Under the pieces are notes generated by a model. The model was not told where the DNA came from. It saw only the letters and a program-made list of their open reading frames with translations, and did not search any database. A DNA stretch of 61,701 nucleotides, taken from assembly GCF_014490445.1 (NCBI RefSeq), contig NZ_JACTUZ010000013.1, positions 1 through 61,701 on the forward strand, written 5' to 3'. Source of the DNA: Pseudoroseomonas ludipueritiae. GTDB lineage: Bacteria > Pseudomonadota > Alphaproteobacteria > Acetobacterales > Acetobacteraceae. Both the position numbers and the translations under genes were made by a program. Shown one piece after another: positions 29,463 to 42,453 of the stretch; within the stretch, counting starts at the first letter, position 1, and every line of letters begins with the position of its first letter.

Positions 29463-30119
29463 TTACGCCTCCCCCTTCCGGCCCACCACGATGGCCGGTT
29501 CCTTCATCGGGATGTCCAGCAGCGTGTTCGGCCCGCCTTCCGGCGCGCTGGTCTGGCGGCCGATGGTGCTGCCGGGCCTCGGACGCTCGCCACGCTTCAG
29601 GGACTCGATCAGCTCGACAGTGCGGGCGTAATCGAGGTCCTCGTAGTAGTCATCATCCACCTGCAGGATCGGCGCGTTCACGCAGGCGCCGAGGCATTCC
29701 ACCTCGGAGAGCGTGAAGAGCCCGTCCTCGCTGGTGTCGCCATAGCCCTTGAGGTGGCCGGCGTCCTTGCAGGCGCGCAGCACCTCGTCCGAGCCACGCA
29801 GCCAGCAGGGCGTCGTGCCGCAGACCTGCAGATGGAAGCGGCCCATCGGCTTGGTGTTGAACATGAAATAGAAGGTGGCAACCTCGTAGACGCGGATCGG
29901 CGCCATGCCGAGCTTGACCGCCACCGCATCCATGGCCACGCGTGGCACCCAGGCGCTGCCGGTCAGGCGGCCCATCTGCTTCTGCGCGACATAGAGCAGC
30001 GGAATCACCGCGCTGGCCTGCTTGCCCGCGGGGTAGCGCGCGACGATCTTCTCGATCTGCGCCTCACTCTCCGCATCGAAGGCGAAGTGGGTGACTTCCT
30101 GATGATGCGGATCGCTCAC
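29463..30119 (-). CDS. nuoE: NADH-quinone oxidoreductase subunit E
   Basis: [2Fe-2S] subunit (cluster N1a), thioredoxin-like fold, 218 residues. The four ligands are in [11 protein letters not shown] and CLGACVNAP. The start is a GTG overlapping the nuoD stop (GTGA); the frame is open further upstream but only as a shadow of nuoD. A tail of about 40 residues after the last cluster Cys region ([12 protein letters not shown]) is common in alphaproteobacteria. Confidence 0.96.
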   Translation of the reverse strand: MSDPHHQEVTHFAFDAESEAQIEKIVARYPAGKQASAVIPLLYVAQKQMGRLTGSAWVPRVAMDAVAVKLGMAPIRVYEVATFYFMFNTKPMGRFHLQVCGTTPCWLRGSDEVLRACKDAGHLKGYGDTSEDGLFTLSEVECLGACVNAPILQVDDDYYEDLDYARTVELIESLKRGERPRPGSTIGRQTSAPEGGPNTLLDIPMKEPAIVVGRKGEA

Positions 30120-31333
30120 CGGTCGATCTCTCCGAACACGATATCGAGGCTGCCGATGACGGACACGGCGTCGGCCAGCATGTGCCCCCTGGTCAGCACA
30201 TCCATGGCCTGCAGATGCGCGAAGCCGGGCGCACGGATCTTGCAGCGGTAGGGCTTGTTGGTGCCGTCGGCCACCAGGTAGCAGCCAAACTCGCCCTTGG
30301 GCGCTTCCACCACCGTATAGGTGCTGCCTTCCGGCACGTGGTAGCCCTCGGTGTAGAGCTTGAAGTGGTGGATCAGCGCTTCCATGGACCGCTTCATCTC
30401 GCCGCGCTTCGGCGGCGTGATCTTGTTGTCCTGGATCTTGATGGGCCCGCCGGGCATCTGCTGGATGCACTGGCGGATCATCTTGTGGCTTTCCCGCATC
30501 TCCGCGACACGGACAAGGTAGCGCTCGTAGCAGTCGCCATGGCTGCCGACCGGGATCTCGAAGTCGAGCTGGTCGTAGATGTCATAGGGCTGGCTGCGGC
30601 GCAGGTCCCAGGCGGCGCCGGAGGCGCGTAGGCAGGGGCCGGAGAAGCCCCATTCCATCGCCTGTTCCGTCGTCATGATGCCGATATCGACAGTGCGCTG
30701 CTTGAAGATGCGGTTGCCCGTCAGCAGGCGCTCGATGTCATCGACGAACTTCGGGAACTGGTCCGCCCAGCGGGAGATCTTCTCGAGCAGGCCGGCCGGG
30801 ATGTCCTTCGCCACGCCACCGGGGCGGATGTAGTTGGCGTGGTAGTGCGAGCCGCTCGCCGCCTCGTAGATCTCGAGCAGGATCTCGCGCTGCTCGAAGC
30901 CCCAGAGCGACGGCGTGGTCGCGCCCACGTCCAGCGCATAGGTCGTGATGTTCAGGATATGGTTCAGGATGCGGCTGATTTCCGCGAACATCACGCGGAT
31001 ATACTGCGCGCGGATCGGCGCCTCGATGCCCAGCAGCCGCTCGGTGGCCAGGGCGAAGGCATGCTCCTGCGACATCGGCGCCACGTAGTCGAGGCGGTCG
31101 AAGTAAGGCAGGGCCTGCAGGTAGGTCTTGTGCTCGATCAGCTTCTCGGTGCCACGGTGCAGCAGGCCGATATGCGGATCGGCGCGCTCCACCACCTCAC
31201 CCTTCAGCTCCAGGATCAGGCGCAGCACGCCATGCGCGGCCGGGTGCTGCGGGCCGAAGTTGATCGTGTGGTTGTCGATCTCGACCGTACGCGTCTCGGT
31301 CGAAGCCGGCATCTCGTTGGTGCTCGCGCTCAT
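30116..31333 (-). CDS. nuoD: NADH-quinone oxidoreductase subunit D
   Basis: 49-kDa-type subunit forming the quinone pocket with NuoB. 405 residues. The N-terminal [15 protein letters not shown] with the conserved histidines, [18 protein letters not shown] and the C-terminal DIVFGEIDR are diagnostic. NuoC and NuoD are separate here, unlike the fused E. coli form. ATG 31333 overlaps the nuoC stop. Confidence 0.97.
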   Translation of the reverse strand: MSASTNEMPASTETRTVEIDNHTINFGPQHPAAHGVLRLILELKGEVVERADPHIGLLHRGTEKLIEHKTYLQALPYFDRLDYVAPMSQEHAFALATERLLGIEAPIRAQYIRVMFAEISRILNHILNITTYALDVGATTPSLWGFEQREILLEIYEAASGSHYHANYIRPGGVAKDIPAGLLEKISRWADQFPKFVDDIERLLTGNRIFKQRTVDIGIMTTEQAMEWGFSGPCLRASGAAWDLRRSQPYDIYDQLDFEIPVGSHGDCYERYLVRVAEMRESHKMIRQCIQQMPGGPIKIQDNKITPPKRGEMKRSMEALIHHFKLYTEGYHVPEGSTYTVVEAPKGEFGCYLVADGTNKPYRCKIRAPGFAHLQAMDVLTRGHMLADAVSVIGSLDIVFGEIDR

Positions 31334-31992
31334 TCGCTGGCGATCCGGTTCAGATGCACCTTCTCGTCGCCGGGCAGCGTGGTCATGCCTTCCCAGGGCG
31401 AGAGGAAGTCGAAATTGCGGAAATCCTGCTGCAGCCGGACAGGTTCATAGACCACCGCCTGCCGCTCGGGGTCGTAACGGACCTCGACGAAGCCGGTCAG
31501 CGGGAAGTCCTTGCGCAGCGGATGCCCCTCGAAGCCATAGTCGGTCAGGATGCGCCGCAGGTCGCTCTGGTTCTCGAAGACGATGCCGTACATGTCCCAG
31601 GCCTCGCGCTCGTACCAGGTGGCGCAGGGCCAGATGGAGGAGACGCTGGGCACCGGCGCCTCGGCGGTCGTGGTGACGATCACCCGCACCCGCTGGTTCA
31701 GGGAAAGCGAGAGGAGGTTGTAGACCACCTCGAACCGCTCAGCCTGCGCCGGACGGTCCACGCCGCAGAGGTCCACGCATTGCTCGAAGGCGAAGCGCGG
31801 GTCGTCCCGCAGCATGGTCATCAGGGCCGGCAGCGCCTCGCGCGCGGCGAAGATCTCGGCCTCCTCCCCACGCTGCACGCGGCCACGGGAGATGACGCCC
31901 CGCGGGACCGAGGCCTGGATATCGGCGACAAGCTGTTCCAGTGGCGAGAGCGGCGCGGGCTGGGCCACTTCGGTGGAGATGTCTTCAGCCAC
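31330..31992 (-). CDS. nuoC: NADH-quinone oxidoreductase subunit C
   Basis: 30-kDa-type structural subunit of the peripheral arm, 220 residues. The signature [39 protein letters not shown] is visible in parts at about residues 135-175. The start is a GTG (SVAEDIS region) overlapping nuoB's end by 8 bases; the longer frame is a shadow of nuoB. Confidence 0.96.
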   Translation of the reverse strand: MAEDISTEVAQPAPLSPLEQLVADIQASVPRGVISRGRVQRGEEAEIFAAREALPALMTMLRDDPRFAFEQCVDLCGVDRPAQAERFEVVYNLLSLSLNQRVRVIVTTTAEAPVPSVSSIWPCATWYEREAWDMYGIVFENQSDLRRILTDYGFEGHPLRKDFPLTGFVEVRYDPERQAVVYEPVRLQQDFRNFDFLSPWEGMTTLPGDEKVHLNRIASE

Positions 31993-32542
31993 GGAGGATG
32001 CTCCCCGTCCGGCGGATCTTCTTCTGCAACTGCATGATGCCGTAGACCAGAGCCTCGGCCGTGGGCGGGCAGCCGGGGACATAGACATCCACCGGCACGA
32101 TGCGGTCGCAGCCGCGCACCACGCTGTAGCTGTAATGGTAATAGCCGCCGCCATTGGCGCAGCTGCCCATGGAGATGACGTAGCGCGGCTCGGCCATCTG
32201 GTCGTAGACCTTGCGCAGCGCGGGGGCCATCTTGTTGGTCAGCGTGCCGGCCACGATCATCACGTCCGACTGCCGTGGCGAGCCGCGGGGAATGACGCCG
32301 AAGCGGTCAAGGTCGTAGCGCGCCATATAGGCGTGGATCATCGGCACCGCGCAACAGGCCAAGCCGAAGGTCATGGGCCACAGGCTGCCCGTGCGCGCCC
32401 AGTTCACGATCTTGTCGAGGTTGGCGACAACGAAGCCCTTGTCCTCGATCTCGCCGGTCACGCTGTTGATCACGGCGTCCTGCGCGGGGCCGGGCGGCAG
32501 GGCCTGCTGGTTCCACGCCACCTGATCATTGATGCTGTTCAT
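31985..32542 (-). CDS. nuoB: NADH-quinone oxidoreductase subunit B
   Basis: Carries terminal cluster N2, which passes electrons to quinone. Ligands are in [20 protein letters not shown] and [12 protein letters not shown]. 185 residues is typical, and [19 protein letters not shown] is conserved. ATG 32542 lies 6 bases after the nuoA stop. Confidence 0.97.
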   Translation of the reverse strand: MNSINDQVAWNQQALPPGPAQDAVINSVTGEIEDKGFVVANLDKIVNWARTGSLWPMTFGLACCAVPMIHAYMARYDLDRFGVIPRGSPRQSDVMIVAGTLTNKMAPALRKVYDQMAEPRYVISMGSCANGGGYYHYSYSVVRGCDRIVPVDVYVPGCPPTAEALVYGIMQLQKKIRRTGSILRG

Positions 32543-32548
32543 CGCGGC

Positions 32549-32917
32549 TTACTCCCAGTCCAGGGCGCCCTTGCGCCACTCATAGATGAAGCCCACCGTC
32601 AGAACGCCGAGGAAGCCCATCATGGACAGGAAGCCGGTCCAGCCGATCTGCCCCAGCGTCACCGCCCAGGGGAACAGGAAGGCCACTTCCAGGTCGAAGA
32701 TGATGAACAGGATCGCGACCAGGTAGAACCGCACGTCGAAGCGGTGACGCGTGTCCTCGAAGGGCTCGAAGCCGCATTCGTAGGTCGAGAGTTTCTCCGC
32801 ATAGGGCTTCTGCCGCGCGGCCAGAATGCTGCCGCCCACCATCGCGATGGAAATGCCAGCCGCGATCGCCAGGAAGACCAGGATCGGGAAATAGTTCGCC
32901 AGCAGGGGCTGGGTCAT
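32549..32917 (-). CDS. nuoA: NADH-quinone oxidoreductase subunit A
   Basis: Small three-helix membrane subunit, 122 residues, first gene of the complex I operon. [39 protein letters not shown] is conserved in NuoA/ND3. ATG 32917 is chosen: a GAGGGA lies about 10 bases upstream and the family starts at this point. The operon promoter must lie in the 230 bases between here and tRNA-Asp. Confidence 0.96.
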   Translation of the reverse strand: MTQPLLANYFPILVFLAIAAGISIAMVGGSILAARQKPYAEKLSTYECGFEPFEDTRHRFDVRFYLVAILFIIFDLEVAFLFPWAVTLGQIGWTGFLSMMGFLGVLTVGFIYEWRKGALDWE

Positions 32918-33011
32918 GATGCATCCGTCCCTCGGGCCAGGGGGCCCATCAGGCCATGCGCAGGGGAGCACATAGCCAAAATGCGCTGACAGGCATCCCG
33001 CAGCGCAACGT

Positions 33012-33036
33012 CGGGGCGGACATTACTCCCGCCCCG
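33012..33036 (-). terminator. Hairpin between tRNA-Asp and nuoA
   Basis: 8-bp stem CGGGGCGG/CCGCCCCG (33012-33019 with 33029-33036) and 9-base loop, about 110 bases downstream of tRNA-Asp and 95 bases upstream of nuoA. It may end the tRNA transcript or sit in the nuo leader. Confidence 0.35.
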
Positions 33037-33147
33037 CTTCATTCGCCATAGCCTGAGGCGCATTGGAAAACATTGAAAAGCGGACAGGCGAAAGGCGAAA
33101 AGCGCCGCCCTGGAGACCCAGGGCAGCGCTTTCGAATTACACCGCAG

Positions 33148-33224
<77 letters not shown>

Positions 33225-33316
33225 TTGCGGCGTGGAGGGGGAAATACGGCCCCTGCCCCACTCTGTCAACGGACCTAAATCGCTTTTTTGCGAACGTTCC
33301 GCAGACGCATTCGGTA

Positions 33317-33388
33317 TGGGCGCTGAGGGATTCGAACCCCCGGCATCCTCGGTGTAAACGAGGCGCTCTACCGCTGAGCTAAGCGCCC
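33317..33388 (-). tRNA. tRNA-Val (TAC)
   Basis: Cloverleaf with acceptor GGGCGCT/AGCGCCC, D-arm AGCTCAGCGGTAGAGC, anticodon loop with TAC flanked by GTT and ACC, and T-loop GGTTCGAATCC. Discriminator A; the CCA is not encoded (TACC follows). It lies 10 bases after hupB's stop, so it may be processed from the hupB transcript. Confidence 0.95.
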
Positions 33389-33398
33389 AAAACTCTCC

Positions 33399-33671
33399 TC
33401 AGGCCACCTCGTCCTTCAGGCCCTTGCCGGGCTTGAAGCGCACCGTGGTGGTGGCCGCAATCTCAATCTCTTCGCCCGTACGCGGATTACGCCCCTTGCC
33501 GGCCTTGCGATGGGACACGGCGAAGGTGCCAAAGCCCACCAGGCGAACCTCTTCCTTGTTCTTCAGGGCGCCGCTGATGGCGTCGAAGACGGCGTCCAGC
33601 ACCTCACCCGCACGGGCCTTGGAGAGTTCACCGGTTTCGGCGACCACCGCCACCAGATCCTGCTTGTTCAC
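33399..33671 (-). CDS. hupB: DNA-binding protein HU
   Basis: Histone-like dimeric nucleoid protein of 90 residues. MNKQDLVAVVAETGELSKA, VRLVGFGTFAVSHRKAGKGRNPRTGEEI and the FKPGKGLKD tail are the HU signature, with the Pro at the tip of the DNA-binding arm. The start codon is GTG, not ATG. Located directly downstream of lon, a common alphaproteobacterial order. Confidence 0.97.
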   Translation of the reverse strand: MNKQDLVAVVAETGELSKARAGEVLDAVFDAISGALKNKEEVRLVGFGTFAVSHRKAGKGRNPRTGEEIEIAATTTVRFKPGKGLKDEVA

Positions 33672-33805
33672 TGGGCAAATCCTTACCGTATCGCGGCGAA
33701 CCGCATGGCTCGCGTTGGGCCGACACTAGGCAGCGGGATTTTGCCACGTCAACGCCAGGCTATGGCGGCCCCTGAGTTTTGCGGGGCTTTGGCGCGGAAG
33801 CCACA

Positions 33806-33830
33806 CCGGGGCGGGATGAACCCGCCCCGG
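33806..33830 (-). terminator. Terminator-like hairpin after lon
   Basis: Perfect 10-bp stem CCGGGGCGGG/CCCGCCCCGG with an ATGAA loop, 10 bases beyond the lon stop. No strong U-tract. Confidence 0.6.
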
Positions 33831-33839
33831 CAGGGAAGA

Positions 33840-36254
<2,415 letters not shown>

Positions 36255-36400
36255 TGGGGACCTCACTCAGGACAGTCGGCACGGGGTCGCCCGGTTTCGG
36301 CACGGCCCCGTCACCACGGGTTCTTCCGGGAGATGGGGCCGATGCCCGCGCCGGGCAAGCCATTGCTGGCCTGCCCTGCGCCGGACGCCGGATCCCCGGC

Positions 36401-37657
<1,257 letters not shown>

Positions 37658-37737
37658 GAACGCTCCTGACCCGCCGGAAAGGGATCGGCGGACCTACACG
37701 GGACTGTAGCCCCCCTGTCATCCAGGGGGAAGTGGAA

Positions 37738-37773
37738 CGGCCACCGGCCGGGCCCGTGCCGGGCCGGTGGCCG
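37738..37773 (-). terminator. Hairpin after clpP
   Basis: 12-bp perfect stem (37738-37749 with 37762-37773), 12-base loop, starting 5 bases after the clpP stop. It could attenuate read-through into clpX. Confidence 0.55.
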
Positions 37774-37778
37774 CCTGG

Positions 37779-38432
37779 TCAAGCCTTGGGCGCCTCGGCC
37801 GCCGGGGCCACGGCGGGCGGGCGCTGCTCCACCACCTGGTCGATGAGGCCGAAAGCCTTGGCCTCCTCGGCGGAGAGGTAGGTGTCGCGCTCCATGTTCC
37901 GCTCGATTTCCTCCAGCGGCTGGCCGGTATGGTGCACGTAGATCTTGTTCAGGCGCTCGCGCGTCTTGAGGATCTCGCGCGCCTGGATGGCGATGTCGGT
38001 CGCCTGGCCCTGGGCGCCGCCGGAAGGCTGGTGGATCATCACCTGGCTGTTCGGCAGGGCGAAGCGCTTGCCTTTCTCGCCCGCCGTCAGCAGCAGGGAG
38101 CCGGCGGAGGCCGCCATGCCGAGGCAGACGGTGGAAACCGGGGCCCGGATGTACTGCATCGTATCGTACATCGCGAGGCCGGCGGTCACCACGCCACCCG
38201 GGCTGTTGATATAGAAGGCGATGTCCTTGTTGGGGTTCTCGCTCTCCAGGAACAGCAGCTGGGCACAGACCAGCGCCGATACCTGATCGAAGATCGGGCC
38301 CGTCAGGAAGATGATCCGCTCCTTCAGCAGGCGCGAATAGATATCGAAGGAACGCTCGCCCCGCGCGGTCTGCTCGATGACCATGGGGACCAGCGTGTTG
38401 TTGTAGACCTCGACCGGATCGCGGTCACGCAT
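37779..38432 (-). CDS. clpP: ATP-dependent Clp protease proteolytic subunit
   Basis: Tetradecameric serine protease core for ClpX/ClpA. The catalytic triad is visible as Ser109 (GMAASAGS), His134 (VMIHQPSGG) and Asp183 ([11 protein letters not shown]). 217 residues; the tail is Ala/Pro rich. ATG 38432 is preferred since GGGAGAGG lies 8 bases upstream; a GTG 30 bases upstream would add ten non-conserved residues. Lies between tig and clpX, the widespread tig-clpP-clpX-lon order. Confidence 0.98.
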   Translation of the reverse strand: MRDRDPVEVYNNTLVPMVIEQTARGERSFDIYSRLLKERIIFLTGPIFDQVSALVCAQLLFLESENPNKDIAFYINSPGGVVTAGLAMYDTMQYIRAPVSTVCLGMAASAGSLLLTAGEKGKRFALPNSQVMIHQPSGGAQGQATDIAIQAREILKTRERLNKIYVHHTGQPLEEIERNMERDTYLSAEEAKAFGLIDQVVEQRPPAVAPAAEAPKA

Positions 38433-38590
38433 GCGTCTATCCTCTCCCGGCGGCACCGGCACCGGGCCGCCCAGGTGCCCCTTGCCCCTGGCAGCCGCGC
38501 CGGTCCCCGCCGCCGTTACTCTAACCGTCGAGGGTTAACATGGGACAGCCAGCCCGACTGGGAAAGAGGGGGAGCCCCAGAAGTGACGAC

Positions 38591-38620
38591 GGGCCGGGAA
38601 CGGTTTCCCGCTCCCGGCCC
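38591..38620 (-). terminator. Second hairpin downstream of tig
   Basis: 9-bp stem GGGCCGGGA/TCCCGGCCC (38591-38599 with 38612-38620), about 40 bases beyond the tig stop and following another hairpin. Confidence 0.45.
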
Positions 38621-38634
38621 GCCCGCCCATGTCC

Positions 38635-38653
38635 GCCCCGGCACCGCCGGGGC
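38635..38653 (-). terminator. First hairpin downstream of tig
   Basis: 8-bp perfect stem GCCCCGGC/GCCGGGGC (38635-38642 with 38646-38653), three-base loop, 8 bases after the tig stop; tandem with the hairpin at 38591-38620. Confidence 0.5.
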
Positions 38654-38661
38654 CTTTCGCC

Positions 38662-40017
38662 TCAGGCCGCCGCCGATTCCGGCTCGGCCGAAAGCTCGCC
38701 CGCGGGCACTTCCTTCTCGGTGACCTTGGCCAGTTCCAGCATGAAGTCCACCACCTTCTCCTCGAAGAGCGGGGCGCGCAGGTTCTCGATGGCCTGCGGG
38801 TTCTTCTGGAAGAACTCGATCACCTGCCGCTCCTGGCCCGGATAGCGCTGGGCCTCCTGGCGCATGGCATTGGACAGCTCTTCGTTGGTCACCTGGATGT
38901 TGTTGCTGCGGCCGATCTCGCTCAGCAGCAGGCCCAGGCGGATGCGGCGCTCGGCGATGGCGCGGTACTCGGACTTGAGGGTCTCCTCGTCCTTGCCCTT
39001 GTCCTCGTCGTCCAGGCGGCCGGCCTTCTGGTCGGATTCGACGCGCTGCCAGATCTGGGCGAACTCGGCATCGACCATGCCGGCCGGAACCTCGAAGGAG
39101 GCCTGGGCCGAGAGCGCGTCCAGCAGCTTCCGCTTCACGTTGAGGCGGGAGATCTGGTCGTACTCGCCCTGCAGGGACTCGCTGATGCGCTTCTTCAGCT
39201 CGTCCAGGCTCTCAAGGCCCAGCTTCTTGGCGAAGTCGTCGTCCACCGCGGCGGCAACCGGCTTCTGCAGCTTCTTGGCGGTCAGCTTGAACACGGCTTC
39301 CTTGCCGGCCAGCTCGGCGGCGCCGTAATCGGCCGGGAAGGTCACGCGCACGTCGCGCGTCTCGCCGACCTTGATGCCCTCGAGGCCCTCGGCGAAGCCG
39401 GGGATGAAGCCCGCGCCGCCGATCTCGACCGGCATGTCGGTGCCCGTGCCGCCCTGGAAGGGCTCGGCCAGGCCGCCCTCGGCGGCTTCATCGACCAGGC
39501 GGCCCTCGAAATCGGTCACCACCACATCGCCCTGGCCGGCGGCACGCTCTTCCGTGACGTCTTCCATCTGGCGGTTGCGGGAGGCGATGCCCTCGATGGC
39601 CTTGGTGACTTCCTCGTCACCCACCTTGGTCACCGGCTTCTCCAGCTCGATGCCGGAGAAATCGGGCAGCGGGATCTCGGGAAGCTGCTCCAGCTCGATG
39701 GTGAAGGAAAGGTCGGAACCTTCCTCGAACTTCAGGTTGTCGATCTTGGGCTGCATCGCGGGGCGCAGGCCGCGCTCCTCGATCACGGAACGGGCGGCGG
39801 ACTGCACCTGCTCGTCCAGCACCTCACCCATCACCGCCGCGCCGAAGCGCTGCTTCACCACGGAAGCCGGCACCTTGCCGGGGCGGAAGCCCGGAAGGCG
39901 GAGGTCCTTGGACAGCGCGGCCAGGCGCTTGTCGCGCGCCGCGGCGATATCCGCCGCCGGAACCACCACGGAAAAGCCCCGCTTCAGCCCCTCGGCTGCC
40001 TGCTCGGTCACCTGCAT
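38662..40017 (-). CDS. tig: Trigger factor
   Basis: Ribosome-bound folding chaperone with a peptidyl-prolyl isomerase domain, 451 residues. The ribosome-binding signature is in LRLPGFRPGKVPASVVKQRFG at about residues 40-60. The FKBP-like domain spans about 150-245 (QGDVVVTDFEGRLVDE, GFIPGFAEGLEG), followed by the long helical C-terminal domain. ATG 40017 matches the family start MQVTEQ; the frame stays open upstream only as a shadow through tRNA-Leu and the aminotransferase gene. Confidence 0.97.
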   Translation of the reverse strand: MQVTEQAAEGLKRGFSVVVPAADIAAARDKRLAALSKDLRLPGFRPGKVPASVVKQRFGAAVMGEVLDEQVQSAARSVIEERGLRPAMQPKIDNLKFEEGSDLSFTIELEQLPEIPLPDFSGIELEKPVTKVGDEEVTKAIEGIASRNRQMEDVTEERAAGQGDVVVTDFEGRLVDEAAEGGLAEPFQGGTGTDMPVEIGGAGFIPGFAEGLEGIKVGETRDVRVTFPADYGAAELAGKEAVFKLTAKKLQKPVAAAVDDDFAKKLGLESLDELKKRISESLQGEYDQISRLNVKRKLLDALSAQASFEVPAGMVDAEFAQIWQRVESDQKAGRLDDEDKGKDEETLKSEYRAIAERRIRLGLLLSEIGRSNNIQVTNEELSNAMRQEAQRYPGQERQVIEFFQKNPQAIENLRAPLFEEKVVDFMLELAKVTEKEVPAGELSAEPESAAA

Positions 40018-40072
40018 CGTCGCCACACCTGCTCCTGAAACCAATCTAACGAAAGCCGCCGGCGGCGTTGGA

Positions 40073-40157
40073 TGGTGCGGGCGGAGGGACTTGAACCCCC
40101 ACGGCTTGCGCCACTGGAACCTAAATCCAGCGTGTCTGCCAATTCCACCACGCCCGC
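40073..40157 (-). tRNA. tRNA-Leu (TAG)
   Basis: Class II tRNA of 85 bases including an encoded CCA (40073-40075). Acceptor GCGGGCG/CGCCCGC, D-arm TGGTGGAATTGGCAGACACG, anticodon loop with TAG, a long variable arm and T-loop GGTTCAAGTCC. 55 bases upstream of tig on the same strand. Confidence 0.96.
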
Positions 40158-40281
40158 GCGCTCGACGCCGGCCATACGAGCGGGCGCGTTTAGCGCAGTG
40201 AGGCCCGCATTGAAAGGGCTTCACCCCTTGCGGTGGCGCGGCGGCGCCGTCATGCATCGTGCTGTCCTGCCCGAGGTCCGC

Positions 40282-41481
40282 ATGAGCGACGCCGCCGAAA
40301 CCCCTGCCCTCACCCCGCCATACGAGGCCCTGCCGCCGCGCATGCGGAGCATGTCGGTGAACCAGATCGCCGAGATCGCCGACATGGCGCGGGAGGACCC
40401 CGAGGTCATCAAGCTCTGGATCGGCGAGGGAGACCTGCCGACGCCGCCCTTCGTGGTGGAGGCCGCCGAGGCCGCCATGCGTGCCGGCCAGACCCGCTAC
40501 ACCTATTCCCAGGGCCTGCCCCGGCTGCGCAAGGCGCTGGCGGACTACCACCAGCGCCACTGGGGCGTGGATGTGGCGCCGGAGCGCTTCGCCATCACCG
40601 CCGGCGGCATGAACGCCATCATGCAGGCCATGCAGGCCACGCTCAGCCCGGGCGACGAGGTCATCATCCCCGGCCCGCACTGGCCCAACCTTGCCGCCAC
40701 CGTGACAGTCTGCGGCGGTGTGCCGGTCACGGTGCCGCTGCGCCGCGGCGCCGATGGCGGCTTCAGCCTGGAGCTGGCGGATATCGAGGCCGCCATCACC
40801 CCCCGCACCCGGATGGTGGCGATCTGCTCGCCTTCCAACCCCACCGGCTGGGTCATGCCCAGGGCGGAGATGATCGCGCTGCGCGACCTGATCCGCGCCC
40901 GCGACCTCTGGCTGCTGTCGGACGAGGTCTACAACCACTTCACCTACGGCAACGCCATCGCCCCCTCCTTCCTGGAGCTTTGCGAGCCGGACGAGAAGCT
41001 GCTGGTCACCAACACCTTCTCCAAGAACTGGGCCATGACGGGCTGGCGCGCGGGCTGGATCGTGATGCCGGAAGGGCTGAGCGAGACCTTCGCCAGCCTC
41101 TGCCAGTACAACACCACCTCCATCCCAACCTTCATCCAGTACGCCTGCGTTGCGGCGCTGGATCAGGGCGACGACTTCATCCGCACCATGGTGGCCCGCT
41201 GCCGGGAAAGTCGGCGGATCTTCTGCGAGGGGCTGGGCGCCATCCCGGGCATCCGCCTCCAGCCGCCGGAAGGCTCCTTCTACCTGATGTTCTCGGTGGA
41301 TGGGGAAACCGACAGCCGCGCCCTGGCCGTCCGTATCCTGCGGGAAGCCAAGGTCGGCCTCGCCCCCGGCACCGCCTTCGGCGAGGACCCGGATGGCAAG
41401 CTGCGGCTCTGCTTCGCCATCTCCCCGGGGCTGGCGGAACAGGCGATGGAACGGCTCTCCACCTTCTTCCGCCGGGGCTGA
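40282..41481 (+). CDS. Pyridoxal-phosphate aminotransferase, class I/II
   Basis: Fold-type I aminotransferase of the aspartate-aminotransferase family, 399 residues. Marks: YTYSQGLPRLRKALADY, TAGGMNAIMQAMQATLSPGDEV, CSPSNPTGW with the substrate Asn, LLSDEVYNHFTY with the Asp that holds the PLP ring, and the Schiff-base Lys248 in TFSKNWAMTGWRAGW. Substrate specificity (aspartate, aromatic or other) cannot be read. ATG 40282 is chosen because CGAGGT lies just upstream; ATG 40252 is possible. It lies alone, divergent from tRNA-Leu. Confidence 0.88.
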   Translation: MSDAAETPALTPPYEALPPRMRSMSVNQIAEIADMAREDPEVIKLWIGEGDLPTPPFVVEAAEAAMRAGQTRYTYSQGLPRLRKALADYHQRHWGVDVAPERFAITAGGMNAIMQAMQATLSPGDEVIIPGPHWPNLAATVTVCGGVPVTVPLRRGADGGFSLELADIEAAITPRTRMVAICSPSNPTGWVMPRAEMIALRDLIRARDLWLLSDEVYNHFTYGNAIAPSFLELCEPDEKLLVTNTFSKNWAMTGWRAGWIVMPEGLSETFASLCQYNTTSIPTFIQYACVAALDQGDDFIRTMVARCRESRRIFCEGLGAIPGIRLQPPEGSFYLMFSVDGETDSRALAVRILREAKVGLAPGTAFGEDPDGKLRLCFAISPGLAEQAMERLSTFFRRG

Positions 41482-41494
41482 ACGGCGCATCCAC

Positions 41495-41514
41495 GGTGGC
41501 GGCAGCCCGCCACC
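41495..41514 (+). terminator. Hairpin after the aminotransferase gene
   Basis: 8-bp stem GGTGGCGG/CCGCCACC (41495-41502 with 41507-41514), CAGC loop, 13 bases after the stop; no U-tract. Confidence 0.5.
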
Positions 41515-41609
41515 CGCATCCCCGCCCATGTGAACGAGGGTTTGAATTCCCTTCGGCCGGTCCCGCGCGCAACCATTACGAATAGTCAATTAAAAGCGGG
41601 AGCCGTGCC

Positions 41610-42440
41610 ATGAATCTTTCCACGCCTTCCTCGCCCCCTGACCTTTCCGCCATCAAACAGAAGCAACAGGCTAACTGGGCCTCCGGCGACTATGCCGTGA
41701 TCGGCACCACCTTGCAGATCGTTGGCGAGCAGCTCTGCGAGGCCGTGGACCTGCGCGGCGGGGAGAAGGTGCTCGATGTCGCGGGGGGCAATGGCAATGC
41801 CAGCCTCGCCGCCGCCCGCCGCTTCGCCGAGGTAACCTGCACCGACTATGTCCCGGCCCTGCTGGAGCGTGCCCGCCTCCGCGCCGAGGCGGACCATCTG
41901 CCCATGCAGGTGCAGACCGCCGATGCCGAGGCCCTGCCCTTCCCCGATGCCAGCTTCGACGTGGTGCTTTCCACCTTCGGCGTCATGTTCACCCCGGACC
42001 AGGAAAAGGCGGCGGCGGAAATGGCCCGGGTCTGCCGCCCGGGCGGGCGGATCGGCCTGGCCAATTGGACGCCGGGCAGCTTCGTTGGGCAGTTGTTCCA
42101 GTTGCTGGGCCGCTTCCTGCCACCCCCGGCCGGCGTCCGCTCCCCGGCGCTTTGGGGCACGGAGGCGCGGCTGAACGAGCTTTTTCCCCGCGCCACCATC
42201 ACCAGCGCCACGCGGCGCTTCAACTTCCGCTACCGCTCGGCGGAGCACTGGATCGAGGTCTTCCGCGCCTATTACGGCCCGGTCCACAAGGCCTTCCTGG
42301 CCCTGGATGCGGAGAAGCAGGCGGCGCTGGAGGAAGGCATCGGCGAGCTGATCGCCCGCTGCCAACTCGATGACGGCCCGGGCCTGGTGCTCCCCTCGGA
42401 ATACCTGGAAGTGGTGGTGCGGCCAGCCCGGATGAGCTGA
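41610..42440 (+). CDS. Class I SAM-dependent methyltransferase
   Basis: Predicted S-adenosylmethionine methyltransferase of 276 residues with unknown substrate. Motif I reads VLDVAGGNGNASLAAARRF at about residue 54, followed by TCTDYVPALLERAR, the motif-II-like DAEALPFPDASFDVVLS and the post-motif EMARVCRPGGRIGLANW. This looks like the UbiE/Methyltransf_11 group. ATG 41610 follows GCGGGAG by about 8 bases. It is convergent with the AceE-like gene, 13 bases apart. The upstream 40 bases are locally AT-rich, consistent with a promoter, but I cannot fix its boxes. Confidence 0.82.
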   Translation: MNLSTPSSPPDLSAIKQKQQANWASGDYAVIGTTLQIVGEQLCEAVDLRGGEKVLDVAGGNGNASLAAARRFAEVTCTDYVPALLERARLRAEADHLPMQVQTADAEALPFPDASFDVVLSTFGVMFTPDQEKAAAEMARVCRPGGRIGLANWTPGSFVGQLFQLLGRFLPPPAGVRSPALWGTEARLNELFPRATITSATRRFNFRYRSAEHWIEVFRAYYGPVHKAFLALDAEKQAALEEGIGELIARCQLDDGPGLVLPSEYLEVVVRPARMS

Positions 42441-42453
42441 CCGCGCCGCCGCC

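Noticed and set aside
40018-41589. Extension of the tig frame upstream through tRNA-Leu and the aminotransferase region
   Set aside because: The conserved protein begins at ATG 40017; the upstream part lies over a tRNA gene and an opposite-strand gene.
41542-41600. AT-rich TTGAAT and TTACGAAT words before the methyltransferase gene as a promoter
   Set aside because: Spacing does not fit a 16-18 base spacer, so it was left as a general promoter-like region.
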